Positions 9,001 to 23,399 of a stretch of DNA of 64,000 nt are shown here, piece after piece. Source of the stretch: Balanoglossus misakiensis. Lineage: Eukaryota; Hemichordata. The stretch lies in assembly GCA_040954595.2 (NCBI GenBank), contig CM082590.2:2790001-2854000 (forward strand), written 5' to 3'. A program made the position numbers and the translations under genes. Each line of letters starts with the position of its first letter. Within the stretch, counting starts at the first letter, position 1. Below the pieces are notes generated by a model that did no database searches, was not told where the DNA came from, and saw nothing but the letters and a program-made list of their open reading frames with translations.

Positions 9001-10678
9001 CTGTAGATCGAGAGATAGTTCTAAAATTTCCATGTTTGCTTACAAACAGCCTCGTTTATTTACGGAATTCTGTTTTGAGGCGCAGAACACATAGATAGGC
9101 ATATGTGCATAAGAAAGTTTTCCACTATAGACTCTGTAGATCGAGAGATAGTTCTAAAATTTCCATGGTTGCTTCCAAACACAGCCTCGTTTGTTTACAA
9201 AATTCTGTTGTGATGCGCAGAACACATATATAGGCCTATGCGCATAAGAACGTTTTCCACTAGACTCTGTAGAACGACGGATAGCTGTAAAATGTCCATG
9301 GTTGCTTCCAAACTGCCTCGTTTATTTACCGATTTCTGTTGTGAGGCGCAGAACACATGATAGGCCTATGCGCATAAGACATTTTTCCACTAGACTCTGT
9401 AGATCGACGGATAGTTCTAAAATTTCCATGGTTGCTTCCAAACAGCCTCGTTTATTTACCGAATTCTGTTGTGAGGCGCAGAACACGTAATATACCTATG
9501 CGCATTAGAAAGTTTTCCACAAGACTCTGTAGATCGACGGATAGATGTAAAATGTCCACGGTTGCTTCCAAATACAGCCTCGTTTATTTACCGATTTCTG
9601 TTGTGATGCGCATAACACATATATAGGCCTATGCGCAAAAGAACGTTTTCCACTAGACTCTGTAGATCGACGGATAGCTGTAAAATTTCCATGTTTGCTT
9701 CCAAACAGCCTCGTTTATTTACGGAATTCTGTTGTGAGGCGCAGAACACGTAATAGGCCTATGCGCATTAGAAAGTTTTCCACAGGACTCTGTAGATCGA
9801 CGGATAGTTGTAAAATGTCCATGGTTGCTTCCAAATACTCTGTAGATCGAGAGATAGTTCTAAAATTTCCATGTTTGCTTACAAACAGCCTCGTTTATTT
9901 ACGGAATTCTGTTTTGAGGCGCAGAACACATAGATAGGCATATGTGCATAAGAAAGTTTTCCACTATAGACTCTGTAGATCGAGAGATAGTTCTAAAATT
10001 TCCATGGTTGCTTCCAAACACAGCCTCGTTTGTTTACAAAATTCTGTTGTGATGCGCAGAACACATATATAGGCCTATGCGCATAAGAACGTTTTCCACT
10101 AGACTCTGTAGAACGACGGATAGCTGTAAAATGTCCATGGTTGCTTCCAAACTGCCTCGTTTATTTACCGATTTCTGTTGTGAGGCGCAGAACACATGAT
10201 AGGCCTATGCGCATAAGACATTTTTCCACTAGACTCTGTAGATCGACGGATAGTTCTAAAATTTCCATGGTTGCTTCCAAACAGCCTCGTTTATTTACCG
10301 AATTCTGTTGTGAGGCGCAGAACACGTAATAGACCTATGCGCATTAGAAAGTTTTCCACAAGACTCTGTAGATCGACGGATAGATGTAAAATGTCCACGG
10401 TTGCTTCCAAATACAGCCTCGTTTATTTACCGATTTCTGTTGTGATGCGCATAACACATATATAGGCCTATGCGCAAAAGAACGTTTTCCACTAGACTCT
10501 GTAGATCGACGGATAGCTGTAAAATTTCCATGTTTGCTTCCAAACAGCCTCGTTTATTTACGGAATTCTGTTGTGAGGCGCAGAACACATAATAGGCCTA
10601 TGCGCATTAGAAAGTTTTCCACAGGACTCTGTAGATCGACGGATAGTTGTAAAATGTCCATGGTTGCTTCCAAATACA
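9001..10678 (+). repeat. 839-bp tandem duplication with a visible junction
   Basis: Bases 9,002-9,839 recur at 9,841-10,678 (offset 839) with a few substitutions. The junction at about 9,836-9,842 joins ttccaaata directly to ctctgtagatcgagag, two sequences that are not at the same position of the monomer. It leaves a monomer stub with ctctgtagatcga spaced 50 bp instead of about 130 (9,788 to 9,838). The bases ata-c are shared by both parents, so the join is out of register with short homology. Confidence 0.85.
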
Positions 10679-13600
10679 GCCTCGTTTATTTACCGATTTC
10701 TGTTGTGATGCGCATAACATATATATAGGCCTATGCGCAAAAGAACGTTTTCCACTAGACTCTGTAGATCGACGGATAGCTGTAAAATTTCCATGTTTGC
10801 TTGCAAACAGCCTTGTTTATTTACGGAATTCTGTTTTGAGGCGCAGAACACATGATAGGCCTATGCGCATACGACATTTTTCCACTAGACTCTGTAGATC
10901 GACGGATAGTTGTAACATTTCCATGGTTGCTTCCAAACAACCTCGTTTGTTTACCGAATTCTGTTGTGATGCGCAGAACACATATATAGGCCTATGCGCA
11001 TAAGAACGTTTTCCACTAGACTCTGTAGATCGACGGATAGTTGTAAAATGTTCATGGTTGCTTCCAAATACAGCCTCGTTTATTTACCGATTTCTGTTGT
11101 GATGCGCATAACACATAGATAGGCCTATGCGCATTATAACGTTTTCCACCAGACTCTGTAGATCGACGGATAGTTGTAAAATTTCCATGGTTGCTTCCAA
11201 ACAGCCTCGTTTATTTACCGAATTCTGTTGTTAGGCGCAGAACACGTTATAGGCCTATGCGCATAAGAAAGTTTTCCACCAGACTCTGTAGATCGAAGGA
11301 TTTTTGTAAAATTTCCATGGTTGCTTCCAAACAGCCTCGTTTATTTACCGAATTCTGTTGTTAGGCGCAGAACACGTTATAGGCCTATGCGCATAAGAAA
11401 GTTTTCCACCAGACTCTGTAGATGGACTGATAGTTGTAAAATTTCCATGGTTGCTTCCAAACAGCCTCGTTTATTTACTGATTTCTGTTGTGAGGCGCAG
11501 AACACATGATAGGCCAATGCGCATAAGACATTTTTCCACTAGACTCTGTAGATCGACGGATAGTTGTAAAATTTCCATGGTTGCTTCCAAACAACCTCGT
11601 TTGTTTACGAATTCTGTTGTGATGCGCAGAACACATATATAGGGCTATGCGCATAAGAAAGTTTTCCACCAGACTCCGTAGATCGACGGATAGTTGTAAA
11701 ATTTCCATGGTTGCTTCCAAACAGCCTCGTTTATTTACCGAATTCTGTTGTGAGGCGCAGAACACATAGATAGGCATATGTGCATAAGAAAGTTTTCCAC
11801 TATAGACTCTGTAGATCGAGAGATAGTTCTAAAATGTCCATGGTTGCTACCAAACACAGCCTCGTTTGTTTACAAAATTCTGTTGTGATGCGCAGAACAC
11901 ATAGATAGGCCTATGCGCATATGAACGTTTTCCACCATACACTGTAGATCGAGAGATAGTTCTAAAACTTCCATGTTTGCTTCCAAACAGCCTCGTTTAT
12001 TTGCGGAATTCTGTTTTGAGGCGCAGAACACATAGATAGGCATATGTGAATAAGACAGTTTTCCACTATAGACTCTGTAGATCGAGAGATAGTTCTAAAA
12101 TATACATGGTTGCTTCCAAACAGCCTCGTTTATTTACCGATTTCTGTTGTGAGGCGCAGAACACATAGATAGGCCTATGCGCATGAAAAACTTTTCAACT
12201 TTAGATCAACGGATAGTTCTAAAATTTCCATGGTTGTTTCCAAACAGCCTCGTTTATTTACCGAATTCTGTTGTGATGCGTAGAACACATACATATGCCT
12301 ATGCGCATAAGAAAGTTTTCCACTAGACTCCGTAGATCGACGAATAGTTCTAAAATGTCCATGGTTGCTTCCAAACAAAGCCTGGTTTGTTTACAAAATT
12401 CTGTTGTGAAGCGCAGAACACATAGATAGGCCTATGCGCATATGAACGTTTTCCACTATACTCTGTAGATCGAGAGATAGTTCTAAAATTTCCATGTTTG
12501 CTTCCAAACAGCCTCGTTTATTTACGGAATTCTGTTTTGAGGCGCAGAACACATAGATAGGCATATGTGCATAAGAAAGTTTTCCACTATAGACTCTGTA
12601 GATCGAGAGATAGTTCTAAAATGTCCATGGTTGCTTCCAAACACAGCCTCGTTTGTTTACAAAATTCTGTTGTGATGCGCAGAACACATATATAGGCCTA
12701 TGCGCATAATAACGTTTTCCACTAGACTCTGTAGATCGACGGATAGTTGTAAAATTTCCATGGTTGCTTCCAGACAGCCTCGTTTATTTACCGAATTCTG
12801 TTGTAAGGCACAGAACACATAGATAGGCCTATGTGCATAAGAAAGTTTTCCACTATAGACTCTGTAGATCGAGAGATAGTTCTAAAATGTCCATGGTTGC
12901 TTCCAAACACAGCCTCGTTTGTTTACAAAATTCTGTTGTGATGCGCAGAACACATATATAGGCCTATGCGCATAATAACGTTTTCCACTAGACTCTGTAG
13001 ATCGACGGATAGTTGTAAAATTTCCATGGTTGCTTCCAAACAGCCTCGTTTATTTACCGAATTCTGTTGTGAGGCGCAGAACACATAGATAGGCATATGT
13101 GCATAAGAAAGTTTTCCACTATAGACTCTGTAGATCGAGAGATAGTTCTAAAATGTCCATGGTTGCTACCAAACACAGCCTCGTTTGTTTACAAAATTCT
13201 GTTGTGAAGCGCAGAACACATATATAGGCCTATGCGCATAAGAACGTTTCCACTAGACTCTGTAGATCGACGGATAGTTGTAAAATTTCCATGGTTGCTT
13301 CCAAACAGCCTCGTTTATTTACCGAATTCTGTTGTTAGGCGCAGAACACGTTATAGGCCTATGCGCATGAGAAAGTTTTCCACCAGACTCTGTAGATGGA
13401 CTGATAGTTGTAAAATTTCCATGGTTGCTTCCAAACAGCCTCGTTTATTTACTGATTTCTGTTGTGAGGCGCAGAACACATGATAGGCCAATGCGCATAA
13501 GACATTTTTCCACTAGACTCTGTAGATCGACGGATAGTTGTAAAATTTCCATGGTTGCTTCCAAACAACCTCGTTTGTTTACGAATTCTGTTGTGATGCG

Positions 13601-16166
13601 CAGAACACATATATAGGCCTATGCGCATAAGAACGTTTTCCACTAGACTCTGTAGATCGAGAGATAGTTCTAAAATTTACATGGTTGCTTCCAAACAGCC
13701 TCGTTTATTTACCGAATTCTGTTGTGAGACGCAGAACACGTAATAGGCCTATGCGCATAAGAAAGTTTTCCACCAGACTCCGTAGATCGACGGATAGTTG
13801 TAAAATTTCCATGGTTGCTTCCAAACAGCCTCGTTTATTTACCGAATTCTGTTGTGAGGCGCAGAACACATAGATAGGCCTATGTGCATAAGAAAGTTTT
13901 CCACTATAGACTCTGTAGATCGAGAGATAGTTCTAAAATGTCCATGGTTGCTACCAAACACAGCCTCGTTTGTTTACAAAATTCTGTTGTGATGCGCAGA
14001 ACACATAGATAGGCCTATGCGCATATGAACGTTTTCCACTATACACTGTAGATCGAGAGATAGTTCTAAAACTTCCATGTTTGCTTCCAAACAGCCTCGT
14101 TTATTTGCGGAATTCTGTTTTGAGGCGCAGAACACATAGATAGGAGTATGTAAATAAGAAAGTTTTCCACTATAGACTCTGTAGATCGAGAGATAGTTGT
14201 AAAATTTCCATGGTTGCTTCCAAACAGCCTCGTTTATTTACCGATTTCTGTTGTGAGGCGCAGAACACATAGATAGGCCTATGCGCATAAAAAAATTTTC
14301 AACTTTAGATCAACGGATAGTTCTAAAATTTCCATGGTTGCTTCCAAACACAGCCTCGTTTGTTTACAAAATTCTGTTGTGATGCGCAGAACACATATAT
14401 AGGCCTATGCGCATAAGAACGTTTTCCACTAGACTCTGTATATCCACGGATAGCTGTAAAATTGCCATGTTTGCTTCCAAACAGCCTCGTTTATTTACGG
14501 AATTCTGTTTTTAGGCGCAGAACACATAGATAGGCATATGTGCATAAGAAAGTTTTCCACTATAGACTCTGTAGATCGAGAGATAGTTCTAAAATGTCCA
14601 TGGTTGCTTCCAAACACAGCCTCGTTTGTTTACAAAATTCTGTTGTGATGCGCAGAACACATATATAGGCCTATGCGCAAAAGAACGTTTTCCACTAGAC
14701 TCTGTAGATCGACGGATAGCTGTAAAATTTCCATGGTTGCTTCCAAACAGCCTCGTTTATTTACCGAATTCTGTTGTGAGGCGCAGAACACGTAATAGGC
14801 CTATGCGCATTAGAAAGTTTTCCACAGGACTCTGTAGATCGACGGATAGATGTAAAATGTCCACGGTTGCTTCCAAATACAGCCTCGTTTATTTACCGAT
14901 TTCTGTTGTGATGCGCATAACACATATATAGGCCTATGCGCAAAAGAACGTTTTCCACTAGACTCTGTAGATCGACGGATAGTTGTACAATTTCCATGTT
15001 TGCTTCCAAACAGCCTCGTTTATTTACGGAATTCTGTTGTGAGGCGCAGAACACGTAATAGGCCTATGCGCATTAGAAAGTTTTCCACAAGACTCTGTAG
15101 ATCGACGGATAGTTGTAAAATGTCCATGGTTGCTTCCAAATACAGCCTCGTTTATTTACCGATTTCTGTTGTGATGCGCATAACACATATATAGGCCTAT
15201 GCGCAAAAGAACGTTTTCCACTAGACTCTGTAGATCGACGGATAGCTGTAAAATTTCCATGTTTGCTTGCAAACAGCCTCGTTTATTTACGGAATTCTGT
15301 TTTGAGGCGCAGAACACATGATAGGCCTATGCGCATACGACATTTTTCCACTAGACTCTGTAGATCGACGGATAGTTGTAGAATTTCCATGGTTGCTTCC
15401 AAACAACCTCGTTTGTTTACCGAATTCTGTTGTGATGCGCAGAACACATATATAGGCCTATGCGCATAAGAACGTTTTCCACTAGACTCTGTAGATCGAC
15501 GGATAGTTGTAAAATGTTCATGGTTGCTTCCAAATACAGCCTCGTTTATTTACCGATTTCTGTTGTGATGCGCATAACACATAGATAGGCCTATGCGCAT
15601 TATAACGTTTTCCACTAGACTCTGTAGATCGACGGATAGTTGTAAAATTTCCATGGTTGCTTCCAAACAGCCTCGTTTATTTACCGAATTCTGTTGTTAG
15701 GCGCAGAACACGTTATAGGCCTATGCGCATAAGAAAGTTTTCCACCAGACTCTGTAGATCGACGGATAGTTGTAAAATTTCCATGGTTGCTTCCAAACAG
15801 CCTCGTTTATTTACCGAATTCTGTTGTTAGGCGCAGAACACGTTATAGGCCTATGCGCATAAGAAAGTTTTCCACCAGACTCTGTAGATGGACTGATAGT
15901 TGTAAAATTTCCATGGTTGCTTCCAAACAGCCTCGTTTATTTACTGATTTCTGTTGTGAGGCGCAGAACACATGATAGGCCAATGCGCATAAGACATTTT
16001 TCCACTAGACTCTGTAGATCGACGGATAGTTGTAAAATTTCCATGGTTGCTTCCAAACAACCTCGTTTGTTTACGAATTCTGTTGTGATGCGCAGAACAC
16101 ATATATAGGGCTATGCGCATAAGAAAGTTTTCCACCAGACTCCGTAGATCGACGGATAGTTGTAAA
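10225..16166 (+). repeat. Dispersed duplicate pair at offset 4,466
   Basis: About 1.45 kb (10,225-11,700) matches 14,691-16,166 at offset 4,466. Shared rare variants are gtttgcttgcaaacag, gcgcattataacg, aaaatgttcatgg and gatggactgatag. The copies are separated by about 3 kb of other satellite, so this is not a simple tandem doubling. Confidence 0.8.
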
Positions 16167-19100
16167 ATGTTCATGGTTGCTTCCAAATACAGCCTCGTTT
16201 ATTTACCGATTTCTGTTGTGATGCGCATAACACATAGATAGGCCTATGCGCATTATAACGTTTTCCACTAGACTCTGTAGATCGACGGATAGTTGTAAAA
16301 TTTCCATGGTTGCTTCCAAACAGCCTCGTTTATTTACCGAATTCTGTTGTTAGGCGCAGAACACGTTATAGGCCTATGCGCATAAGAAAGTTTTCCACCA
16401 GACTCTGTAGATAAACGGATAGTTGTAAAATTTCCATGGTTGCTTCCAAACAGCCTCGTTTATTTACCGAATTCTGTTGTTAGGCGCAGAACACATGATA
16501 GGCCAATGCGCATAAGACATTTTTCCACTAGACTCTGTAGATCGACGGATAGTTGTAAAATTTCCATGGTTGCTTCCAAACAACCTCGTTTGTTTACGAA
16601 TTCTGTTGTGATGCGCAGAACACATATATAGGGCTATGCGCATAAGAAAGTTTTCCACCAGACTCCGTAGATCGACGGATAGTTGTAAAATTTCCATGGT
16701 TGCTTCCAAACAGCCTCGTTTATTTACCGAATTCTGTTGTGAGGCGCAGAACACATAGATAGGCATATGTGCATAAGAAAGTTTTCCACTATAGACTCTG
16801 TAGATCGAGAGATAGTTCTAAAATGTCCATGGTTGCTACCTAACACAGCCTCGTTTGTTTACAAAATTCTGTTGTGATGCGCAGAACACATAGATAGGCC
16901 TATGCGCATATGAACGTTTTCCACCATACACTGTAGATCGAGAGATAGTTCTAAAACTTCCATGTTTGCTTCCAAACAGCCTCGTTTATTTGCGGAATTC
17001 TGTTTTGAGGCGCAGAACACATAGATAGGCATATGTGAGTAAGAAAGTTTTCCACTATAGACTCTGTAGATCGAGAGATAGTTGTAAAATTTCCATGGTT
17101 GCTTCCAAACAGCCTCGTTTATTTACCGATTTCTGTTGTGAGGCGCAGAACACATAGATAGGCCTATGCGCATAAAAAACTTTTCAACTTTAGATCAACG
17201 GATAGTTCTAAAATTTCCATGGTTGTTTCCAAACAGCCTCGTTTATTTACCGAATTCTGTTGTGATGCGTAGAACACATACATATGCCTATGCGCATAAG
17301 AAAGTTTTCCACTAGACTCCGTAGATCGACGAATAGTTCTAAAATGTCCATGGTTGCTTCCAAACAAAGCCTGGTTTGTTTACAAAATTCTGCTGTGATG
17401 CGCAGAACACATAGATAGGCCTATGCGCATATGAACGTTTTCCACTATACTCTGTAGATCGAGAGATAGTTCTAAAATTTCCATGTTTGCTTCCAAACAG
17501 CCTCGTTTATTTACGGAATTCTGTTTTGAGGCGCAGAACACATAGATCGGCATATGTGCATAAGAAAGTTTTCCACTATAGACTCTGTAGATCGAGAGAT
17601 AGTTCTAAAATGTCCATGGTTGCTTCCAAACACAGCCTCGTTTGTTTACAAAATTCTGTTGTGATGCGCAGAACACATATATAGGCCTATGCGCATAATA
17701 ACGTTTTCCACTAGACTCTGTACATCGACGGATAGTTGTAAAATTTCCATGGTTGCTTCCAAACAGCCTCGTTTATTTACCGAATTCTGTTGTAAGGCAC
17801 AGAACACATAGATAGGCCTATGTGCATAAGAAAGTTTTCCACTATAGACTCTGTAGATCGAGAGATAGTTCTAAAATGTCCATGGTTGCTTCCAAACACA
17901 GCCTCGTTTGTTTACAAAATTCTGTTGTGATGCGCAGAACACATATATAGGCCTATGCGCATAATAACGTTTTCCACTAGACTCTGTAGATCGACGGATA
18001 GTTGTAAAATTTCCATGGTTGCTTCCAAACAGCCTCGTTTATTTACCGAATTCTGTTGTGAGGCGCAGAACACATAGATAGGCATATGTGCATAAGAAAG
18101 TTTTCCACTATAGACTCTGTAGATCGAGAGATAGTTCTAAAATGTCCATGGTTGCTACCAAACACAGCCTCGTTTGTTTACAAAATTCTGTTGTGATGCG
18201 CAGAACACATATATAGGCCTATGCGCATAAGAACGTTTCCACTAGACTCTGTAGATCGACGGATAGTTGTAAAATTTCCATGGTTGCTTCCAAACAGCCT
18301 CGTTTATTTACCGAATTCTGTTGTTAGGCGCAGAACACGTTATAGGCCTATGCGCATAAGAAAGTTTTCCACCAGACTCTGTAGATGGACTGATAGTTGT
18401 AAAATTTCCATGGTTGCTTCCAAACAGCCTCGTTTATTTACTGATTTCTGTTGTGAGGCGCAGAACACATGATAGGCCAATGCGCATAAGACATTTTTCC
18501 ACTAGACTCTGTAGATCGACGGATAGTTGTAAAATTTCCATGGTTGCTTCCAAACAACCTCGTTTGTTTACGAATTCTGTTGTGATGCGCAGAACACATA
18601 TATAGGCCTATGCGCATAAGAACGTTTTCCACTAGACTCTGTAGATCGAGAGATAGTTCTAAAATTTCCATGGTTGCTTCCAAACAGCCTCGTTTATTTA
18701 CCGAATTCTGTTGTGAGACGCAGAACACGTAATAGGCCTATGCGCATAAGAAAGTTTTCCACCAGACTCCGTAGATCGACGGATAGTTGTAAAATTTCCA
18801 TGGTTGCTTCCAAACAGCCTCGTTTATTTACCGAATTCTGTTGTGAGGCGCAGAACACATAGATAGGCATATGTGCATAAGAAAGTTTTCCACTATAGAC
18901 TCTGTAGATCGAGAGATAGTTCTAAAATGTCCATGGTTGCTACCAAACACAGCCTCGTTTGTTTACAAAATTCTGTTGTGATGCGCAGAACACATAGATA
19001 GGCCTATGCGCATATGAACGTTTTCCACTATACACTGTAGATCGAGAGATAGTTCTAAAACTTCCATGTTTGCTTCCAAACAGCCTCGTTTATTTGCGGA

Positions 19101-19320
19101 ATTCTGTTTTGAGGCGCAGAACACATAGATAGGCATATGTGAATAAGAAAGTTTTCCACTATAGACTCTGTAGATCGAGAGATAGTTGTAAAATTTCCAT
19201 GGTTGCTTCCAAACAGCCTCGTTTATTTACCGATTTCTGTTGTGAGGCGCAGAACACATAGATAGGCCTATGCGCATAAAAAACTTTTCAACTTTAGATC
19301 AACGGATAGTTCTAAAATTT
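11410..19320 (+). repeat. Dispersed duplicate pair at offset 4,989
   Basis: About 2.9 kb (11,410-14,330) matches 16,399-19,319 at offset 4,989. It carries the truncated-stem type D monomer, the gatggactgatag variant and the gaattctgttgtgagacgcag variant in the same order. It begins within the segment that is also related by offset 4,466. The 523-bp difference shows about four extra monomers gained between the two copies. Confidence 0.8.
12150..12400 (+). repeat. Type D monomer cassette (reference copy)
   Basis: A distinctive pair of monomers. The first has gcgcatgaaaaacttttcaac and tttagatcaacgg in place of ttttccactagactctgtag. The second has gatgcgtagaacacatacat, atgcctatgcgc, gactccgtagatcgacgaatag and then aaacaaagcctgg. 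The same cassette, usually starting gcgcataaaaaactt, appears near 17,170, 19,270, 22,040, 45,095, 49,560, 50,740, 55,205 and 56,650. Related forms occur near 32,990, 33,645, 36,545 and 38,250. A partial form near 14,285 lacks the second half, and a fused form lies near 58,510. It travels as a unit in the larger duplications. Confidence 0.8.
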
Positions 19321-22300
19321 CCATGGTTGTTTCCAAACAGCCTCGTTTATTTACCGAATTCTGTTGTGATGCGTAGAACACATACATATGCCTATGCGCA
19401 TAAGAAAGTTTTCCACTAGACTCCGTAGATCGACGAATAGTTCTAAAATGTCCATGGTTGCTTCCAAACAAAGCCTGGTTTGTTTACAAAATTCTGTTGT
19501 GATGCGCAGAACACATAGATAGGCCTATGCGCATATGAACGTTTTCCACTATACTCTGTAGATCGAGAGATAGTTCTAAAATTTCCATGTTTGCTTCCAA
19601 ACAGCCTCGTTTATTTACGGAATTCTGTTTTGAGGCGCAGAACACATAGATAGGCATATGTGCATAAGAAAGTTTTCCACTATAGACTCTGTACATCGAG
19701 AGATAGTTCTAAAATTTCCATGGTTGCTTCCAAACACAGCCTCGTTTGTTTACAAAATTCTGTTGTGATGCGCAGAACACATATATAGGCCTATGCGCAT
19801 AAGAACGTTTTCCACTAGACTCTGTAGATCGACGGATAGCTGTAAAATTTCCATGGTTGCTTCCAAACAGCCTCGTTTATTTACCGATTTCTGTTGTGAG
19901 GCGCAGAACACATGATAGGCCTATGCGCATGAGACATTTTTCCACTAGACTCTGTAGATCGACGGATAGTTGTAAAATTTCATGGTTGCTTCCAAATACA
20001 GCCTCGTTTATTTACCGATTTCTGTTGTGAGGCGCAGAACACATAGATAGGCCTATGTGCATAAGAAAGTTTTCCACTATAGACTCTGTAGATCGAGAGA
20101 TAGTTCTAAAATGTCCATGGTTGCTTCCAAACACAGCCTCGTTTGTTTACAAAATTCTGTTGTGATGCGCAGAACACATATATAGGCCTATGCGCATAAT
20201 AACGTTTTCCACTAGACTCTGTAGATCGACGGATAGTTGTAAAATTACCATGGTTGCTTCCAAACAGCCTCGTTTATTTACCGAATTCTGTTGTGAGGCG
20301 CAGAACACATAGATAGGCATATGTGCATAAGAAAGTTTTCCACTATAGACTCTGTAGATCGAGAGATAGTTCTAAAATGTCCATGGTTGCTTCCAAACAC
20401 AGCCTCGTTTGTTTACAAAATTCTGTTGTGATGCGCAGAACACATATATAGGCCTATGCGCATAATAACGTTTTCCACTAGACTCTGTACATCGACGGAT
20501 AGTTGTAAAATTTCCATGGTTGCTTCCAAACAGCCTCGTTTATTTACCGAATTCTGTTGTAAGGCACAGAACACATAGATAGGCCTATGTGCATAAGAAA
20601 GTTTTCCACTATAGACTCTGTAGATCGAGAGATAGTTCTAAAATGTCCATGGTTGCTTCCAAACACAGCCTCGTTTGTTTACAAAATTCTGTTGTGATGC
20701 GCAGAACACATATATAGGCCTATGCGCATAATAACGTTTTCCACTAGACTCTGTAGATCGACGGATAGTTGTAAAATTTCCATGGTTGCTTCCAAACAGC
20801 CTCGTTTATTTACCGAATTCTGTTGTGAGGCGCAGAACACATAGATAGGCATATGTGCATAAGAAAGTTTTCCACTATAGACTCTGTAGATCGAGAGATA
20901 GTTCTAAAATGTCCATGGTTGCTACCAAACACAGCCTCGTTTGTTTACAAAATTCTGTTGTGATGCGCAGAACACATATATAGGCCTATGCGCATAAGAA
21001 CGTTTCCACTAGACTCTGTAGATCGACGGATAGTTGTAAAATTTCCATGGTTGCTTCCAAACAGCCTCGTTTATTTACCGAATTCTGTTGTTAGGCGCAG
21101 AACACGTTATAGGCCTATGCGCATAAGAAAGTTTTCCACCAGACTCTGTAGATGGACTGATAGTTGTAAAATTTCCATGGTTGCTTCCAAACAGCCTCGT
21201 TTATTTACTGATTTCTGTTGTGAGGCGCAGAACACATGATAGGCCAATGCGCATAAGACATTTTTCCACTAGACTCTGTAGATCGACGGATAGTTGTAAA
21301 ATTTCCATGGTTGCTTCCAAACAACCTCGTTTGTTTACGAATTCTGTTGTGATGCGCAGAACACATATATAGGCCTATGCGCATAAGAACGTTTTCCACT
21401 AGACTCTGTAGATCGAGAGATAGTTCTAAAATTTCCATGGTTGCTTCCAAACGGCCTCGTTTATTTACCGAATTCTGTTGTGAGACGCAGAACACGTAAT
21501 AGGCCTATGCGCATAAGAAAGTTTTCCACCAGACTCCGTAGATCGACGGATAGTTGTAAAATTTCCATGGTTGCTTCCAAACAGCCTCGTTTATTTACCG
21601 AATTCTGTTGTGAGGCGCAGAACACATAGATAGGCATATGTGCATAAGAAAGTTTTCCACTATAGACTCTGTAGATCGAGAGATAGTTCTAAAATGTCCA
21701 TGGTTGCTACCAAACACAGCCTCGTTTGTTTACAAAATTCTGTTGTGATGCGCAGAACACATAGATAGGCCTATGCGCATATGAACGTTTTCCACTATAC
21801 ACTGTAGATCGAGAGATAGTTCTAAAACTTCCATGTTTGCTTCCAAACAGCCTCGTTTATTTGCGGAATTCTGTTTTGAGGCGCAGAACACATAGATAGG
21901 CATATGTGAATAAGAAAGTTTTCCACTATAGACTCTGTAGATCGAGAGATAGTTGTAAAATTTCCATGGTTGCTTCCAAACAGCCTCGTTTATTTACCGA
22001 TTTCTGTTGTGAGGCGCAGAACACATAGATAGGCCTATGCGCATAAAAAACTTTTCAACTTTAGATCAACGGATAGTTCTAAAATTTCCATGGTTGTTTC
22101 CAAACAGCCTCGTTTATTTACCGAATTCTGTTGTGATGCGTAGAACACATACATATGCCTATAAGCATAAGAAAGTTTTCCACTAGACTCCGTAGATCGA
22201 CGAATAGTTCTAAAATGTCCATGGTTGCTTCCAAACAAAGCCTGGTTTGTTTACAAAATTCTGTTGTGATGCGCAGAACACATAGATAGGCCTATGCGCA

Positions 22301-23073
22301 TATGAACGTTTTCCACTATACTCTGTAGATCGAGAGATAGTTCTAAAATTTCCATGTTTGCTTCCAAACAGCCTCGTTTATTTACGGAATTCTGTTTTGA
22401 GGCGCAGAACACATAGATAGGCATATGTGCATAAGAAAGTTTTCCACTATAGACTCTGTACATCGAGAGATAGTTCTAAAATTTCCATGGTTGCTTCCAA
22501 ACACAGCCTCGTTTGTTTACAAAATTCTGTTGTGATGCGCAGAACACATATATAGGCCTATGCGCATAAGAACGTTTTCCACTAGACTCTGTAGATCGAC
22601 GGATAGCTGTAAAATTTCCATGGTTGCTTCCAAACAGCCTCGTTTATTTACCGATTTCTGTTGTGAGGCGCAGAACACATGATAGGCCTATGCGCATGAG
22701 ACATTTTTCCACTAGACTCTGTAGATCGACGGATAGTTGTAAAATTTCATGGTTGCTTCCAAATACAGCCTCGTTTATTTACCGATTTCTGTTGTGAGGC
22801 GCAGAACACATAGATAGGCCTATGTGCATAAGAAAGTTTTCCACTATAGACTCTGTAGATCGAGAGATAGTTCTAAAATGTCCATGGTTGCTTCCAAACA
22901 CAGCCTCGTTTGTTTACAAAATTCTGTTGTGATGCGCAGAACACATATATAGGCCTATGCGCATAATAACGTTTTCCACTAGACTCTGTAGATCGACGGA
23001 TAGTTGTAAAATTACCATGGTTGCTTCCAAACAGCCTCGTTTATTTACCGAATTCTGTTGTGAGGCGCAGAAC
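17540..23073 (+). repeat. 2,767-bp tandem segmental duplication
   Basis: Bases of about 17,540-20,306 and 20,307-23,073 match at constant offset 2,767. Private markers are shared: tacatcgacgg at 17,721 and 20,488, gttgtaaaattaccatgg near 20,240 and 23,007, and the type D cassette at 19,268 and 22,035. Only scattered single-base differences are seen (for example ctataagcataag against ctatgcgcataag near 22,160), so this is one of the most recent events in the window. Confidence 0.9.
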
Positions 23074-23399
23074 ACATAGATAGGCATATGTGCATAAGAA
23101 AGTTTTCCACTATAGACTCTGTAGATCGAGAGATAGTTCTAAAATGTCCACGGTTGCTACCAAACACAGCCTCGTTTGTTTACAAAATTCTGTTGTGATG
23201 CGCAGAACACATATATAGGCCTATGCGCATAAGAACGTTTCCACTAGACTCTGTAGATCGACGGATTGCTGTAAAATTTCATGGTTGCTTCCAAATACAG
23301 CCTCGTTTATTTACCGATTTCTGTTGTGATGCGCATAACACATAGATAGGCCTATGCGCATAAGAACGTTTTACACTAGACTCTGTAGATCGACGGATA

